NCBI GenBank assembly: GCA_025201845.1
Contig: MU604006.1
Location: 8,713 to 72,712, forward strand
Source of the DNA: Martensiomyces pterosporus
Taxonomy: Eukaryota; Kickxellomycota; Kickxellomycetes; Kickxellales; Kickxellaceae
Direction of reading: 5' to 3'
Length of the DNA: 64,000 nucleotides
Made by a program: the position numbers and the translations under genes. Below the pieces are notes generated by a model that saw only the letters and a program-made list of their open reading frames with translations, ran no database searches and was not told the DNA's origin. Positions 10,538 through 20,644 of this stretch are shown piece after piece (positions within the stretch are counted from its first letter, which is position 1; each line of letters starts with the position of its first letter).

Positions 10538-10879
10538 ATGAAGCTCGTGCGCTTTTTGATGAAGCTCAAGAATGAGACGGTGACGATCGAACTCAAAAAC
10601 GGCACCCAAGTTCAGGGTACGATCACCGGCGTTGACATGAGCATGAACACGCATCTGAAAAAGGTCAAGATGACGGTAAAGAACCGCGATCCAACCAGCC
10701 TTGACACGCTCAGTCTGCGCGGCAACAACATTCGCTTCTACATCTTGCCCGACAGCTTACCTCTTGATACGCTGCTGATTGACGATACGCCAAAGCCCAA
10801 AACTCGTAAGCGGGAGTCTACTGCACCGTCTCGTGGGCGTGGGCGTGGTCGCGGACGTGGTAGAGGCGGTCGGCGCTGA
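10538..10879 (+). CDS. SMD1: Small nuclear ribonucleoprotein SmD1
   Basis: 113-residue core Sm protein of the spliceosomal U1, U2, U4 and U5 snRNPs. Sm1 motif: [20 protein letters not shown] with [19 protein letters not shown]. Sm2 motif: [15 protein letters not shown]. The tail is a Gly-Arg repeat ([15 protein letters not shown]), the typical SmD1 target of symmetric arginine methylation. The long upstream frame from 10328 is leader sequence. The chosen ATG begins exactly at the conserved [10 protein letters not shown]. Length and motifs match the family fully, and the coding region has no intron. Confidence 0.97.
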   Translation: MKLVRFLMKLKNETVTIELKNGTQVQGTITGVDMSMNTHLKKVKMTVKNRDPTSLDTLSLRGNNIRFYILPDSLPLDTLLIDDTPKPKTRKRESTAPSRGRGRGRGRGRGGRR

Positions 10880-11075
10880 GCAGCTTACGAAAGGCACTGT
10901 CTGGGACCGGGGCTTTTGTTTTAGATGAGGCCGCAGCGCCAGCATGCTGTCTATGCTTCTGAAGACCGCTGCCGGCCCTCTCTTTTCTATATTAAAACCA
11001 CATGTGAGGCGGAAGCAAGAAATGAATATATGGCGGCAGCTTGAAATATGGAATAGCGACGTGTGTATTTGAAGT

Positions 11076-11432
11076 CTAGCTACTGCTGTCCTGGCGGTCA
11101 AAAACTGGCTCGTCCTCTGGGGCTCGCTCAACGCGCTTGGGTTCCCACTCACCCCACGATCCCTGGCTTTGCATTCTGAAATACTCTTCCTGCAAGCTAA
11201 ACGCTCGCTTGTCGCCCTTAGCCTCGTTGATCGAGGCCACACGAATATGCTTGTCGCGCACCTCGTATTTGGTTTCTTGTGACGGCAGCAACACAAAGGA
11301 GCCACCGATCACTGCTGTTAGAAACGGAAGCCCAACGCAGAGAAACGGGTGCTTTTGCGAGAGCCTTTGGAACTTTGAGGGAGCCCTCCGCCGCGACCAG
11401 GATTTTGATTGGAACTCGCTGTTGGCCTTCAT
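11076..11432 (-). CDS. COX16: Cytochrome c oxidase assembly factor COX16
   Basis: 118-residue inner-membrane protein needed for cytochrome c oxidase assembly (copper and Cox2 maturation). The pattern KHPFLCVGLPFLTAVIGGSF, ETKYEVRDKHIRV, FSLQEEYFRMQ and WEPKRVERAPED matches Cox16 throughout: a basic N-terminus, one transmembrane segment (about residues 31-49), then a soluble intermembrane-space tail. The ATG at 11432 gives an Arg/Ser-rich N-terminus consistent with mitochondrial import. The gene converges on SMD1 and diverges from the PPR gene. Confidence 0.92.
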   Translation of the reverse strand: MKANSEFQSKSWSRRRAPSKFQRLSQKHPFLCVGLPFLTAVIGGSFVLLPSQETKYEVRDKHIRVASINEAKGDKRAFSLQEEYFRMQSQGSWGEWEPKRVERAPEDEPVFDRQDSSS

Positions 11433-11769
11433 TAGCAGGCGCCTGTGTCAGAGGTATAAAAATAAGAAAAAGAAAGGCAGTGGGCAGAAGCACGCTGTAT
11501 GTTCGCTATGGCCAATTCGATTCAAATGAGAGCAAAGCAGCCTCTAGCGGGAAGCAGCACAAGGCAAGCGAGTGAAATGCAGGCCGAGGTAGGCTAGCAC
11601 CCAGGACAGCGAGTGGGCGGGCGAGCTGGCTGGGGAAGGGAGCTGGGGCGGCCGAGCTGCCCACATTGCGGTAATCGCTGCTACGCCCAAAATTTCGCCA
11701 CTTGAGCATGCTCTCTCCTCCGCTCACGGCGCCCTTCTGTTCTTTCCTGGCTGCATTTCACGTAAGCAC
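11433..11769. other. Divergent promoter region COX16/PPR gene
   Basis: No gene and no clear motif seen in these 337 bp. Confidence 0.4.
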
Positions 11770-13038
11770 ATGCTCAAAACGCCCTCTAAAATGAATCGCC
11801 TAGCAGTTACATGCATGCAAAAGCCGCTGCTGCCCGTCCGGCTGTGTGCGCTGAGCAGACGGCACGCACAGACCAGCGCGCTGGCGAACATCAAACGGAG
11901 GCCGCTGCCAACAACAACATCCGTGGAATATAAAATACCCACCGACCCTTACTTGCTAGCAAAGAAGTTTCAAGAGGTAATGAAGCAGGGAAAGATGGAC
12001 GATGCAGTAGCTATCGTTATGCAGACAAAGACCAAGGATCAGTCGGCAGTTGTGTGGAACCTCGTCATCGATGCTTACGCCAAGAGTGGCCGGCTAAGCC
12101 GTGCGCTGCGTGCCTATACCGAGATGCGGCGGCGTGGGTTCAAGCCGACCCAGATGACATTCACAGCACTGCTGAAGGCGTGTGCACTCAGTGACTCGGA
12201 AAGCAGCATGGATATTGCGAAGGAGCTATTTGACTCAATGAGCAGCCACGGTGTGGAACCCTCTATCATCAACATCAACATGCTCTTGGGGGTGTACCAG
12301 CGTAAGGGCGGTGCTGAAGCGATGCTTGAATGCTTTAACGGCCTTCCAGCCGAGGGCAAAACAGCGCCCACTCTTGTAACCTACACAATGGTCGTGTCGG
12401 CGCTGCGTAGAGAACTTCTAACCCAGCTAAGTAGCTTGAGGGATAAGCCGGCTACAGAACCCCACGCCGGGGAACCACTCAGCCAATACGATGCTAGACG
12501 GATCGCGCTCATCAAGCAAAACACACGCCAGACCTTCAGCGCCATGATGGGTGTGTGGTCCTCGTTTGCTGAAGATGCTAGCCACCGCTTGTCAGCACTG
12601 CCAGAGGACACCCCAATGCTGCTCGTCGACTCGCGTTTTGTCAACATCCTGCTGAAGAGCTGCCACTCTGTCTACGCAGAGAACAGGGCCCTGGGTCGCC
12701 AGGGATTCAGGATCCTCGAGCAAGTCTACGGGCTGGACAATGGGTTTGGGTCAAAGCCAGCAGCACCCCCAAAGGCCGCGGGTGTAGCACCACTTGCCGC
12801 CCGCCTGCGTGCTGCTGTGGCTAGCGAGCCTGGCAGCAGTGCGCTTATCGATAGCGACACAGTCGATCTAGCACTGGAGCTCTGTGCTCGCGACGAAGAG
12901 CATATGAAGGCAATCCGTTTTTGGCGCTCACTGCAGGACAGCTTTAGGGCCGAGCTGCAGCCATCGAAGAGCAACTATCTGCGGTACCTCGATACCCTGC
13001 ACGCCCGACTGGTGCAGTACGAACTTGCGCCAAAGTAA
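11770..13038 (+). CDS. Pentatricopeptide-repeat protein, probably mitochondrial
   Basis: 422-residue protein. An Arg/Leu-rich N-terminus (MNRLAVTCMQKPLLPVRLCA from the internal Met at 11791) looks like a mitochondrial presequence. PPR units are visible: VWNLVIDAYAKSGRLSRALR then AYTEMRRRGFKPTQMTFTAL, followed by AKELFDSMSSHGVEPSIINI and LVTYTMVVSALRREL. PPR proteins bind organelle RNA for processing, stability or translation. The C-terminal half is alpha-helical but less repeat-like. The closest family member cannot be named by eye. A 13-base A run follows the stop. Confidence 0.8.
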   Translation: MLKTPSKMNRLAVTCMQKPLLPVRLCALSRRHAQTSALANIKRRPLPTTTSVEYKIPTDPYLLAKKFQEVMKQGKMDDAVAIVMQTKTKDQSAVVWNLVIDAYAKSGRLSRALRAYTEMRRRGFKPTQMTFTALLKACALSDSESSMDIAKELFDSMSSHGVEPSIININMLLGVYQRKGGAEAMLECFNGLPAEGKTAPTLVTYTMVVSALRRELLTQLSSLRDKPATEPHAGEPLSQYDARRIALIKQNTRQTFSAMMGVWSSFAEDASHRLSALPEDTPMLLVDSRFVNILLKSCHSVYAENRALGRQGFRILEQVYGLDNGFGSKPAAPPKAAGVAPLAARLRAAVASEPGSSALIDSDTVDLALELCARDEEHMKAIRFWRSLQDSFRAELQPSKSNYLRYLDTLHARLVQYELAPK

Positions 13039-13225
13039 AGGGGAATTTGCAGTGCAGCCGCTGTATTTAGCCAAAAAAAAAAAAACCATATCTAACCCAT
13101 AGACGCTTTCTCTAATATATCGACCCAATCTCAGGGCGCACGGGCATTGTCAAGCCACACGTTTCATCGCCCTTTGCTCTGCATCATTGCCGTTCAGCAG
13201 CTACACTTACTAAAAGGAAAACAGA

Positions 13226-13506
13226 ATGGCAAGAGCGCGGTACACGCATTTCATATCCCCGTAAGCTGAACGCAAAAGAGAGGAGGCGCTTTACAATGAT
13301 ATTCAACAAAGCCCACGCGCCTGTGGCCCGAAGCGTCTTTCTTACTAATGCTTTTGCTGAACTGCTGTAGAAGGGCGGATGTCTTTGTGGGCATTCTCGG
13401 GGGCGCCCTTGGCTACTTTTTGCACGAAAAGGAGAGGCCAGAGCGCCGGCGGCGTGAGCTGTTCGATCTGGTAAAAAGGCGGATGGACACGGGTCGGGAT
13501 CAGTAG
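13226..13506 (+). CDS. NCE101: NCE101 family small membrane protein (two exons)
   Basis: Exon 1 13226-13260 and exon 2 13371-13506 encode 56 residues. The 110-bp intron has donor GTAAGC, a perfect TACTAAT branch site at 13343-13349 and acceptor CTGTAG. It splits codon 12 (CC|A), so MARARYTHFISP joins RADVFVGILGGALGYFLHEK, and the protein ends in ELFDLVKRRMDTGRDQ. Yeast Nce101 has the same length and plan: a short polar start with an aromatic Y-x-x-F, one hydrophobic segment (FVGILGGALGYFL), then a basic tail ending in L(I/V)KxRxD. NCE101 was linked to non-classical export of some proteins; its biochemical role is unknown. No single frame reveals this gene. Confidence 0.8.
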
Positions 13507-13888
13507 CCGCGGCAAGAGGGCTGCTCGACATGCCTCAGCACGTAGCCTCCTACTTTTCGTTGCATCTGCCTGAGCAAATAGAGGCGGTGTGCTCTCCAGC
13601 TGCTCAAGAATGCATGGCCTGCTTGGCGCCTGCAACCGCATGAAGCCCACTGCGGCTCAAGCGTGCCACCAAAGCAGACAGCTGCCGTGTAGCTGCCAGC
13701 CCAATTTTTCTTAGAACTCTGCTCCTGTTTTGAGACCTGGCAAAAAAAACGCCAAGCCAACGTCACATTTGCAGCGGTATAAAATAAACAATGCAGCCAA
13801 GGAAAATCTGGTGCTTCTCTTCGCTTGCTTCACTGCCTTCCCCCTGGTTCTCTTTCGCATTTATAACCGTAATATTTACTTCCAAGAG
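13507..13888. other. Intergenic, promoter of the two-helix membrane protein gene
   Basis: No gene seen. A TATAAAA box sits at 13778-13784, about 105 bp before the next ATG. Confidence 0.45.
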
Positions 13889-14299
13889 ATGACAACCAAG
13901 ACTTCAGCGCGCCCCGGTATCAGTCCTGCTTGGGCTGGATCCGCCAGCAGCAACGTGGATGCGCTGCCCCAGACTCGTCGCCTCCTTGGGTTCCGGCTCC
14001 TGGCACTCGCAGTGAGTGTCTTCCTGGTACAGCTTGTGCTTGGGCTTATCAAGTACATGCTGGATGTGATTCTGTGTGTTTTTGTTTTGAGCGGGATAGC
14101 AGCGTTCTGCAGCCCGGGATCCAAGGACAACTTTGTGGCCAAGGCGCTGGCGTGGCTCGAGACCGCGGTGGACCCCCTGTTTGCTGCGATTGCTGATCGT
14201 GTGCCCATCGCGTCGGGGCCCTTCAGGTCCCTTGCTGGCTATCTAGGCATCGCCCCAGGCCCTGGCAGCGCAGGCTCCGCACATGAGAGGCGCGAGTGA
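13889..14299 (+). CDS. Small two-helix membrane protein, unknown family
   Basis: 136 residues. The N-terminal ~35 residues are polar. Residues ~36-75 form two close hydrophobic segments (LLALAVSVFLVQLVLGLIKY and MLDVILCVFVLSGIAAF), followed by a soluble C-terminal half (FVAKALAWLETAVDPLFAAI) ending in charged HERRE. This looks like a helical-hairpin membrane insertion. I do not recognise the family. The ATG at 13889 was chosen because the longer frame begins with TTG; a TATA box lies upstream. It is followed by the PSI-like membrane protein gene on the same strand. Confidence 0.6.
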   Translation: MTTKTSARPGISPAWAGSASSNVDALPQTRRLLGFRLLALAVSVFLVQLVLGLIKYMLDVILCVFVLSGIAAFCSPGSKDNFVAKALAWLETAVDPLFAAIADRVPIASGPFRSLAGYLGIAPGPGSAGSAHERRE

Positions 14300-14485
14300 C
14301 TGTTGTGACACCAGCGCAGGCTGCACTGCCAGCAAGCAGCTGCAAAGAAACCGCGGCACCACGACACCCAGGCTTAGGGTCCTCGCAAATATTTCCTTTT
14401 TTCTCCTTACATTTTCCATTGCCACCCAAATTCGACACCAACTTCGACACCAACTTCAACACAACCCATTTCGGCCCTGCTTACA

Positions 14486-15237
14486 ATGGAAACGGACCAA
14501 GGTAAGGTGCTTGCTGGAGATGCTGGTGCTCCGTTCAGTAGCGAGCCGCTTCGCCGTGCAACTCTGCCAGCTTGCGCACTGACCGCCTTGCTCCCTTTTC
14601 CGCTCGTGTCTTGTGCTTGGCGCCCGCTGTAGACCTGCTCAAGGAGTGTGCAAAATACACCAGCTGCCTGAGCTGTGTGCAGGACCATGCCTGCGGATAC
14701 TTTGGCAGCACGAACGCCTGTGTGCCTGGAGGCTGGCTGAGCCCCCATCAAAACCACACCAGCCAAGGGGAGCCGTGGAGCTACTACCACGGCCACTGCT
14801 TTGTGAGCACCCGAGTCGAGTTTGTGCTTCTGCCGGCGATCCTTGGCATGCTCGTTCTGGCAGCTGCCATTGTCTCGCTCTGGCGCTGCTGGCCATACAA
14901 GTGGCACGAATCACCCAACGGCCAGTGCCCCTACTTGGATCCTGAAGGATGCAGCAGCGATGGCGGCGAGGGTAGTGGCCACCGCCAGCATGACGAGCAC
15001 ACTCCGCTCCTGATCGACAACGACCCTAGGTCTCGTCCAAGCAGGGTGCGCGCACCGACGGGATCCACCGCCCTGCGTCCTGAGCCGATTGAGGCTGCCA
15101 TGGAGAGCCATAGACACCGTGCTGAGCACGCGTGGATGGGCAGCTCGCCTGCTGGTGCATCGTTCGAAGAGCAGTATGGCTCGTGGTGCCAGCGCAGTGG
15201 CAACATGGTCCAAGGAGCCACTCCAAATGCCGGCTGA
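14486..15237 (+). CDS. PSI-like cysteine-rich single-pass membrane protein
   Basis: Two exons, 14486-14501 and 14633-15237 (intron GTAAGG..CTGTAG, 131 bp), giving 206 residues. Exon 1 supplies only METDQ; splicing restores the GAC codon of DLLKECAKYTSCLSCVQ. The N-terminal ~55 residues have a PSI-like cysteine pattern (CAKYTSCLSCVQDHACGYFG then ACVPGGW) and an NHTS glycosylation site. One transmembrane segment follows (FVLLPAILGMLVLAAAIVSL), then a polar tail with the acidic dileucine-type motif HTPLLIDND, which could direct vacuolar or endosomal sorting. There is no signal peptide, so the topology is odd unless an upstream exon is missing. The family is not identified. Confidence 0.65.
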
Positions 15238-15262
15238 GCCCCCATGTGGCCAAGACTGCCTC

Positions 15263-15270
15263 CACGTGAC
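15263..15270 (+). promoter_or_regulatory. CACGTGAC octamer upstream of GPI8
   Basis: E-box type octamer 178 bp before the GPI8 ATG, in the same orientation as the site before SMD1. Confidence 0.4.
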
Positions 15271-15447
15271 TAACGCCCAAAAGACAATAGATGGCAGCAT
15301 ACACTGAAAGCCTCGAAATGCTGTTTTGCCAGAGTTTTGACAATGCTAAGCTCACACACACGCACGCATCCGTCGTCGAGTCAATTGTCCACATCCCTGG
15401 TTACTAGTCCGGTAATATAAACTCTGTCGCAACCGCAAGCTCAATCC

Positions 15448-16944
15448 ATGCGGCTGCTCCAATCTCTACTGCGCTTGTCGTGCGCTGTCGCTCTCTGTCT
15501 GCTGCTATCAGGCGCTGCTTTGGCAGTTGGTGCCGACGAGGAGCGGATCAGCGATCTTTTTGACAGTGGCGACCACACAAACAACTGGGCAGTACTCGTG
15601 TGCACCTCGAGGTTTTGGTTCAACTACCGACACATTGCAAACACGCTTTCCATGTACCGCACAGTCAAACGCATGGGAATCCCTGACTCGCACATCATTC
15701 TGATGCTCGCAGACGACGTCGCTTGCAATGCCCGCAACAAGCACCCAGCAGCAGTGTATGACCACCCGAGAAAGGCCACAGACCTGTATGGCGATAATGT
15801 CGAAGTTGACTATCGCGGCTACGAGGTCACTGTTGAGAGCTTTATTCGTTTACTGACTGGTCGTGTTGCGCCAGAGACGCCGCGCAACAAAAGACTGCTG
15901 ACGGACGACAAGTCAAACATCTTCATCTACATGACGGGGCATGGTGGCGAGGACTTTTTGAAGTTCCAAGATGCCGAGGAGATCAACAGCTATGACATCG
16001 CCGATGCATTCCAGCAGATGTGGAAGAAGCAGCGCTACCATGAGATCCTGTTTGTTATTGACACATGCCAGGCCAACACCATGTACAGCCAGTTCTACTC
16101 GCCAAACATCTTGAGCATTGGATCTAGCAAGAAAGGCGAGAACTCGTACTCCCACTTCCATGACTACGACTTGGGTGTCTCTGTGATTGACCGCTTCACA
16201 TATTACAACCTCGAGTTCTTTGAATCTGTTGACATGTCCAGCAACCAGACTCTCGATGACCTGGTAAGTGCACAAGTGTATAAAGCGCTGTGCCATGTTT
16301 GGTGCTGGACTCGACTCATCTGGATGCTAACACGGTGCACATATTTCTCGCTTGCTGTGTCTGTAGGTTGCTGCGTATAACATTTCGCTGATTCACTCGC
16401 ACCCAGGCGTGCGCAAAGATCTGTTTAGGCGCGAATTGAGCAAGGTAATGTATCAGTAGCATGTGTATACTGCCTATTAGAGCAGGGCGGGAGAGGAGCA
16501 GCCGTGCTTTTGGGTGAAATAGGGTGCAATTTGAGGATATACTGCGCACCGTGCTACATTGTCGATTCCGGAATCGCATAGTAGCCAGCGCATCGGCATT
16601 CACGCATTGTGGAGACTTGACTCGGCGGATGGACACAAGTCAAAATCCAACAAATGGCTGGCTTTTTACTGCTTGTGTATTTTGGCCACAGCCATTATCT
16701 ATGTCGCTGCAGCCGATGGAGACGGTTCTTTATACTCGCCAATCTTATTTTGCTATTGGCGCAGTCTGCTGTTTCTGCATTATCGCCAAGCACACCCATT
16801 CTCTAATTCTTGTTCTGTTTGTGCACATACATCTGGAATGCGTTTGCCGCGATGTAGACGTATTTGACGGATTTCTTTGGCGCAGTACAAAGCGTCGAGC
16901 TGACTTCCGAAGCATTCCCAATCGGCCAGCCGCCATCAGCGTAG
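15448..16944 (+). CDS. GPI8: GPI-anchor transamidase catalytic subunit Gpi8/PIG-K
   Basis: Three exons: 15448-16263, 16367-16444 and 16858-16944, giving 326 residues. Gpi8 is the C13-family cysteine protease of the ER transamidase that attaches GPI anchors. The N-terminus is a signal peptide ([20 protein letters not shown]). The catalytic dyad is H165 in YMTGHGG and C207 in [26 protein letters not shown] and [12 protein letters not shown] are diagnostic. Exon 2 gives [15 protein letters not shown] and exon 3 gives [20 protein letters not shown], matching the family block. The protein then stops, without the C-terminal transmembrane helix of yeast and human Gpi8. The second intron is long (413 bp). 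Confidence 0.92.
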
Positions 16945-18455
16945 CAGTAGCAATCGTAGCAGCATTTGCACTTTCACTTTCACCTTCACCCTCACCTTTC
17001 TAGCCTTTTCGCCGCTTTCGTCGCCGCTGCCATTGTTTGTGGCAGCATGGCGGATTCGTGGCAATGACAGCTCCACCAGCCAGTGGCTGCTAAACAACCC
17101 AGGATCCCTTTTGCACGCTACTGTCGCTAGATCTCCTTGTTTGTTATTGCGGCTACTAGTGCTGATATGTGTTTACATCTTGACACGAACTCGGGTGCTG
17201 CAAGAGTTAGCGCGGCAGGAATATTGGCCAATACATGCGGGACATCATCATGTGCGTTTGCGTACAAACTTGGGTGTAGGGCTGCATATGCTTGTTTGAA
17301 CACTGGCAGCATCGTTCACAACTGCCAGAGACCCCCCAGCTGACTGCGGGCGTTTATTTTTATGCCTGAAACGAGCAGAAAACAGCAGAACCGCGATAGC
17401 CAGGTCTTGCAGGAACCCCTGATGCTTGCTGCTGTTTGTGCGCTGTCTCTACCTGCACGCTGATCAACGCTCGTTGTTGCAAAACTCGGGCCGCGGCAGC
17501 AAATTACCTAAGAGGGGAGGCTCGTGTGTTTATGCTTGCTTGTTTATAGCAAACAGCGCATCGTTCTTCTGTTTCCAATATGCAGGATGCAAAAAACCCG
17601 CGCCTCTTTACCAGCAAAGGAGAATGCTGTCCTTGTGCTCTATCAAACAAGAGCTCGGAAAAAGTGCCTGAGGGGCGCGCTGACAACGTGGCATACAGAC
17701 CCCTCATTGAAGCGGGTTTATTCTGTGGTCGTGGCACTGAGGAAGCGCTCTCCGTTGTAGCACTTGCGATCTTGACAACCTGCAAGTGGTGGATGCAGCA
17801 CGCACCGCAACTGCTTTCTTAATTGTCCTCGCTTGAATGGGCCCTTTGAGCGTTGGGCTGGCAGCTGACAATACGCGGTGCTCTTGCTCCCCTTTGTGGC
17901 CTTGAATGTGCATGCGCACAAAGGCGCCTTCAAGGCACCCTACATGCATATTGCGTTGGGCACCGTCCTTTAGCCAAACACAAAAAAGAATGAAGGGATG
18001 GGCTGGATGCCTCCCTCCCCTCCCCTCCCCGTTCGCATGCTCCTGGGCTGACCGGTGAAACCAGGCGCCAACACCTTGAATTTATCGCGAAAAACTATTC
18101 TGCTTGGCAAAAGGTGCATATAAACACCCAAACCCCCATTGCTCTTCTTTGAAAGAGGCTCACCTCTACGCTCGCCTCGAAGCCGCTCTACCTCGCTACC
18201 CTCTACGCATTCGCATATTTTCTCTCTTCAAGGGAGCACCTGCTCATAGCCGCGTATCTCGGATTTCTCTGCCTCTATGGTGAGGGTCTGAAACCCCGCA
18301 TCATATATTTTTGCATTTCATTCTTGCATATCAACCGCGCCAACCTGCTCCACTTGCCATTATCCATACCCGCCACCACCCTTCTCCCTCCACCCGCACT
18401 CCTCAGTCACTCATTCATCTTCATATAAACACACCTCAAAGCTGCAGCAATCAAA
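16945..18455. other. 1.5-kb gap without a recognised gene
   Basis: No convincing coding frame. Two similar TATA-like CATATAAACAC elements occur at about 18116-18128 and 18421-18433, with C/T-rich sequence between, consistent with two alternative transcription starts for the gene at 18456. A minus-strand frame at 17504-17785 was considered and not accepted. Confidence 0.4.
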
Positions 18456-19529
18456 ATGTCTCTTCAAGAAATCGGTCTGTCTAGCATTAACCTCAGCGAC
18501 AACTCGGCGCAGCCTGTGGGTGCTTCCAAGCTAGACATGGCAAAGTCGCCGATCGGATGGTGGGAGATCCCGCGCTATAGTGCGTGGGACTTGGGCAACA
18601 AATACGCCTGTAGCCAGAGCACGCTTGTTGGCCGCCGCAGCCAAGAAGTGCCCGAAAAGTCGTCCGCGCTGCCAACAGCCATGCCTACACTATACACAAT
18701 GCAAAGCTCCGTGGCAGAGTCAAACCCACGCGTTTCGTTTAGTCAAGCACCAGCCGAGCTCCCTACAGCCTCAATGGCGAACGACTTTGGCATGGGCCTG
18801 GGCGCCGAGATGGGCCGCGCTCACCGTATGCCTACTCTTCTTAACAACCCTGCCTTGATTGAGCAGTACCACAAAGCTGCAAAAATGACCGAGAACGCCG
18901 AGGTCCAGTTCGAGTTTGCCAGGCAGCTTCTGCTGTGTGGGTCGGCGGATATGGCTTCTAACATTTCGCTTTTGATGAGCGACTCTCCAGAGAGCTGTCT
19001 CGTCAGAGAGGGTGTGTTTTGGATCCTTCGCCTGGCCAGCAAGCGACGTCACGCCGCTTCATGCTTCCTCGTGGGCCGCTGGTATGAGCTGGGCAAATAT
19101 GGCTGCAGTGTCAATCTACGAAAGGCGGTAAAACACTACTCAATTGCCGCCAAAGCCATGCATACCTCGGCGCAGTACCATCTTGGCTGCATCTACGAGT
19201 CAATGAGAAAGACCAAGAAGGCCAGGGATTGCTACGAGGTTGCCTCAAAAAGGGGGTTCTCGCTGGCTACATATCGCCTTGGCATGGCGTACCTCGGGGG
19301 CTCGCTTGGTATTGCACCGGACTTCAGCATGGCCTGCTCGTTCCTGCGTGAGTCCCTCTTCCATGCCACCCACCCTGTGGCAGATGCGGGATACCATTTG
19401 TCGGTTGCCTTGATCCAGCTGCCCTCGTTTGACAGGCATGCTGTCTCTGAGCCACACCTCTATTTGAAGCGTGCCTGGATACTTGGCCACGCAGACGCCG
19501 GTGCTCTGCTGCGCGATATTCTGAAATAA
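18456..19529 (+). CDS. Short Sel1-repeat protein, Skt5/Chs4-like paralogue without CaaX
   Basis: 357 residues. The N-terminal ~130 residues are polar. From about residue 135 the protein follows the Skt5/Chs4 pattern: LIEQYHKAAKMTENAEVQFE, then EGVFWILRLASKRRHAASCF, VGRWYELGKYGCSVNLRKAV and RLGMAYLGGSLGIAPDFSMA. This parallels the long protein at 23839 (DMYREAAKKTQDERIQLEYA and so on), so the two are related copies. This one has roughly four Sel1 units, ends at LLRDILK and lacks a CaaX prenylation box. Skt5/Chs4 activates chitin synthase III. A protein without the lipid anchor could be a soluble regulator or have a different role. The frame is intact, so it is not an obvious pseudogene. Confidence 0.75.
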   Translation: MSLQEIGLSSINLSDNSAQPVGASKLDMAKSPIGWWEIPRYSAWDLGNKYACSQSTLVGRRSQEVPEKSSALPTAMPTLYTMQSSVAESNPRVSFSQAPAELPTASMANDFGMGLGAEMGRAHRMPTLLNNPALIEQYHKAAKMTENAEVQFEFARQLLLCGSADMASNISLLMSDSPESCLVREGVFWILRLASKRRHAASCFLVGRWYELGKYGCSVNLRKAVKHYSIAAKAMHTSAQYHLGCIYESMRKTKKARDCYEVASKRGFSLATYRLGMAYLGGSLGIAPDFSMACSFLRESLFHATHPVADAGYHLSVALIQLPSFDRHAVSEPHLYLKRAWILGHADAGALLRDILK

Positions 19530-19935
19530 GCCTTTTGTGGCTTTCCTGCTTCGCATTCTAATTTAATATCCCTTCAGCATTGCTATTGCAGCTGGCAATG
19601 GGTCCAGAAGAGAATGACCCAGCTGGCAGTGCTACTCATGTTGGGGCAGATGGCCTGCATGGAGCAAGTTGGGATGCTCGTGGTAATATCTGCGGGTGCA
19701 CGGCTTGCAAAGGCCCAGCATCCATGCATGATTCGTCCATATTAAAATTTGAATTAAACGCTAGTATATGCGGGAACGCCAGTAAGCGACAACACTTCGG
19801 CTATACTCGGCCGTGCTCCATGCCACTTTTTTTTTTGTTTAAATGCCATATCGTGCCTTGTAGCCATATCTTGCTTGTTGCTACATCCATTCCAGAACGC
19901 ATTTCTATATAACATCACACGAATTGAAGCTCACA
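19530..19935. other. Intergenic
   Basis: No supported gene. An open frame at 19580-19912 has no recognisable features. Confidence 0.35.
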
Positions 19936-20310
19936 ATGAGGTTTTTTGGCTTACCATCTGGCGCTCTTTTATTGGCATGCTCAGCGGCGGGCGCACCGAT
20001 CATCAAATCGCTTGTTGTCACGCTAGGTGCTGAGGATGCTATTGCAACCGGCGTCTATGGTGTCGCCAGTGCGGGCGCTAGCTTCGCAGTAGAGCACACC
20101 GGGCTGATTAGCCCTCTGCTGAGCAGCCTTCCTGGTGCACAGGTGGTTCTTGGCGCAGCTAATTTACTCGGCGGCAGATTTGCCGGCAACGCAGCAGGCG
20201 GCATTGCTAGCAATGCTGCCAGGGGCTTCATCGAGGGAGAGCGGGGCAATGGCATCCCACTAATTGGCTGGATTATCAGGGATGAAAAGACGCAGGAGAG
20301 GAGTAACTAG
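19936..20310 (+). CDS. Small secreted-type protein, orphan
   Basis: 124 residues starting at the ATG at 19936 (the longer frame begins with TTG). The N-terminus MRFFGLPSGALLLACSAAGA fits a signal peptide cleaved near AAGA. The mature part is Gly/Ala/Ser-rich and mildly hydrophobic (GVYGVASAGASFAVEHTGL, LGAANLLGGRFAGNAAGGIA) and ends in a charged tail. It has no cysteines after the leader and no recognised domain. AATAAA follows about 15 bp after the stop. It could be a secreted or wall protein, or a membrane-active peptide precursor. The neighbouring gene at 20645 has similar composition. Confidence 0.5.
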   Translation: MRFFGLPSGALLLACSAAGAPIIKSLVVTLGAEDAIATGVYGVASAGASFAVEHTGLISPLLSSLPGAQVVLGAANLLGGRFAGNAAGGIASNAARGFIEGERGNGIPLIGWIIRDEKTQERSN

Positions 20311-20644
20311 AACGACTACCCAGAATAAACACGCATAACGTACATCCGCACAACGTGCAGCGCCAATTTATAACTGCCACTCAAAGAACATTTGCAGCAT
20401 TCACCACCGCTGCTGCCCGTTCCAATCATTGATGCATGGGGTAATAGCGGCTTACTGGAACACTAGACAAGAATAGCTGCAAGACACACCTCTCCCTGTT
20501 TGATGTGCTGCCTAGCTGGGCATCGCAGGAAGCGGCTCTTGACATTCATGCTTATAACAAAGAAAACACCATCCATACAGGCTTCTTGGAAGTAGAGTGC
20601 CCCATTTTCGGATTTGGCGGTAGTTTTCATGTCTTAAATGTCAT
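20311..20644. other. Intergenic
   Basis: No gene recognised. It may hold a 5' exon of the gene at 20645. Confidence 0.3.

Noticed and set aside
17504..17785. 93-codon minus-strand frame in the 17-18 kb gap
   Set aside because: It opens with TTG, has no motif and no clear splice partners.
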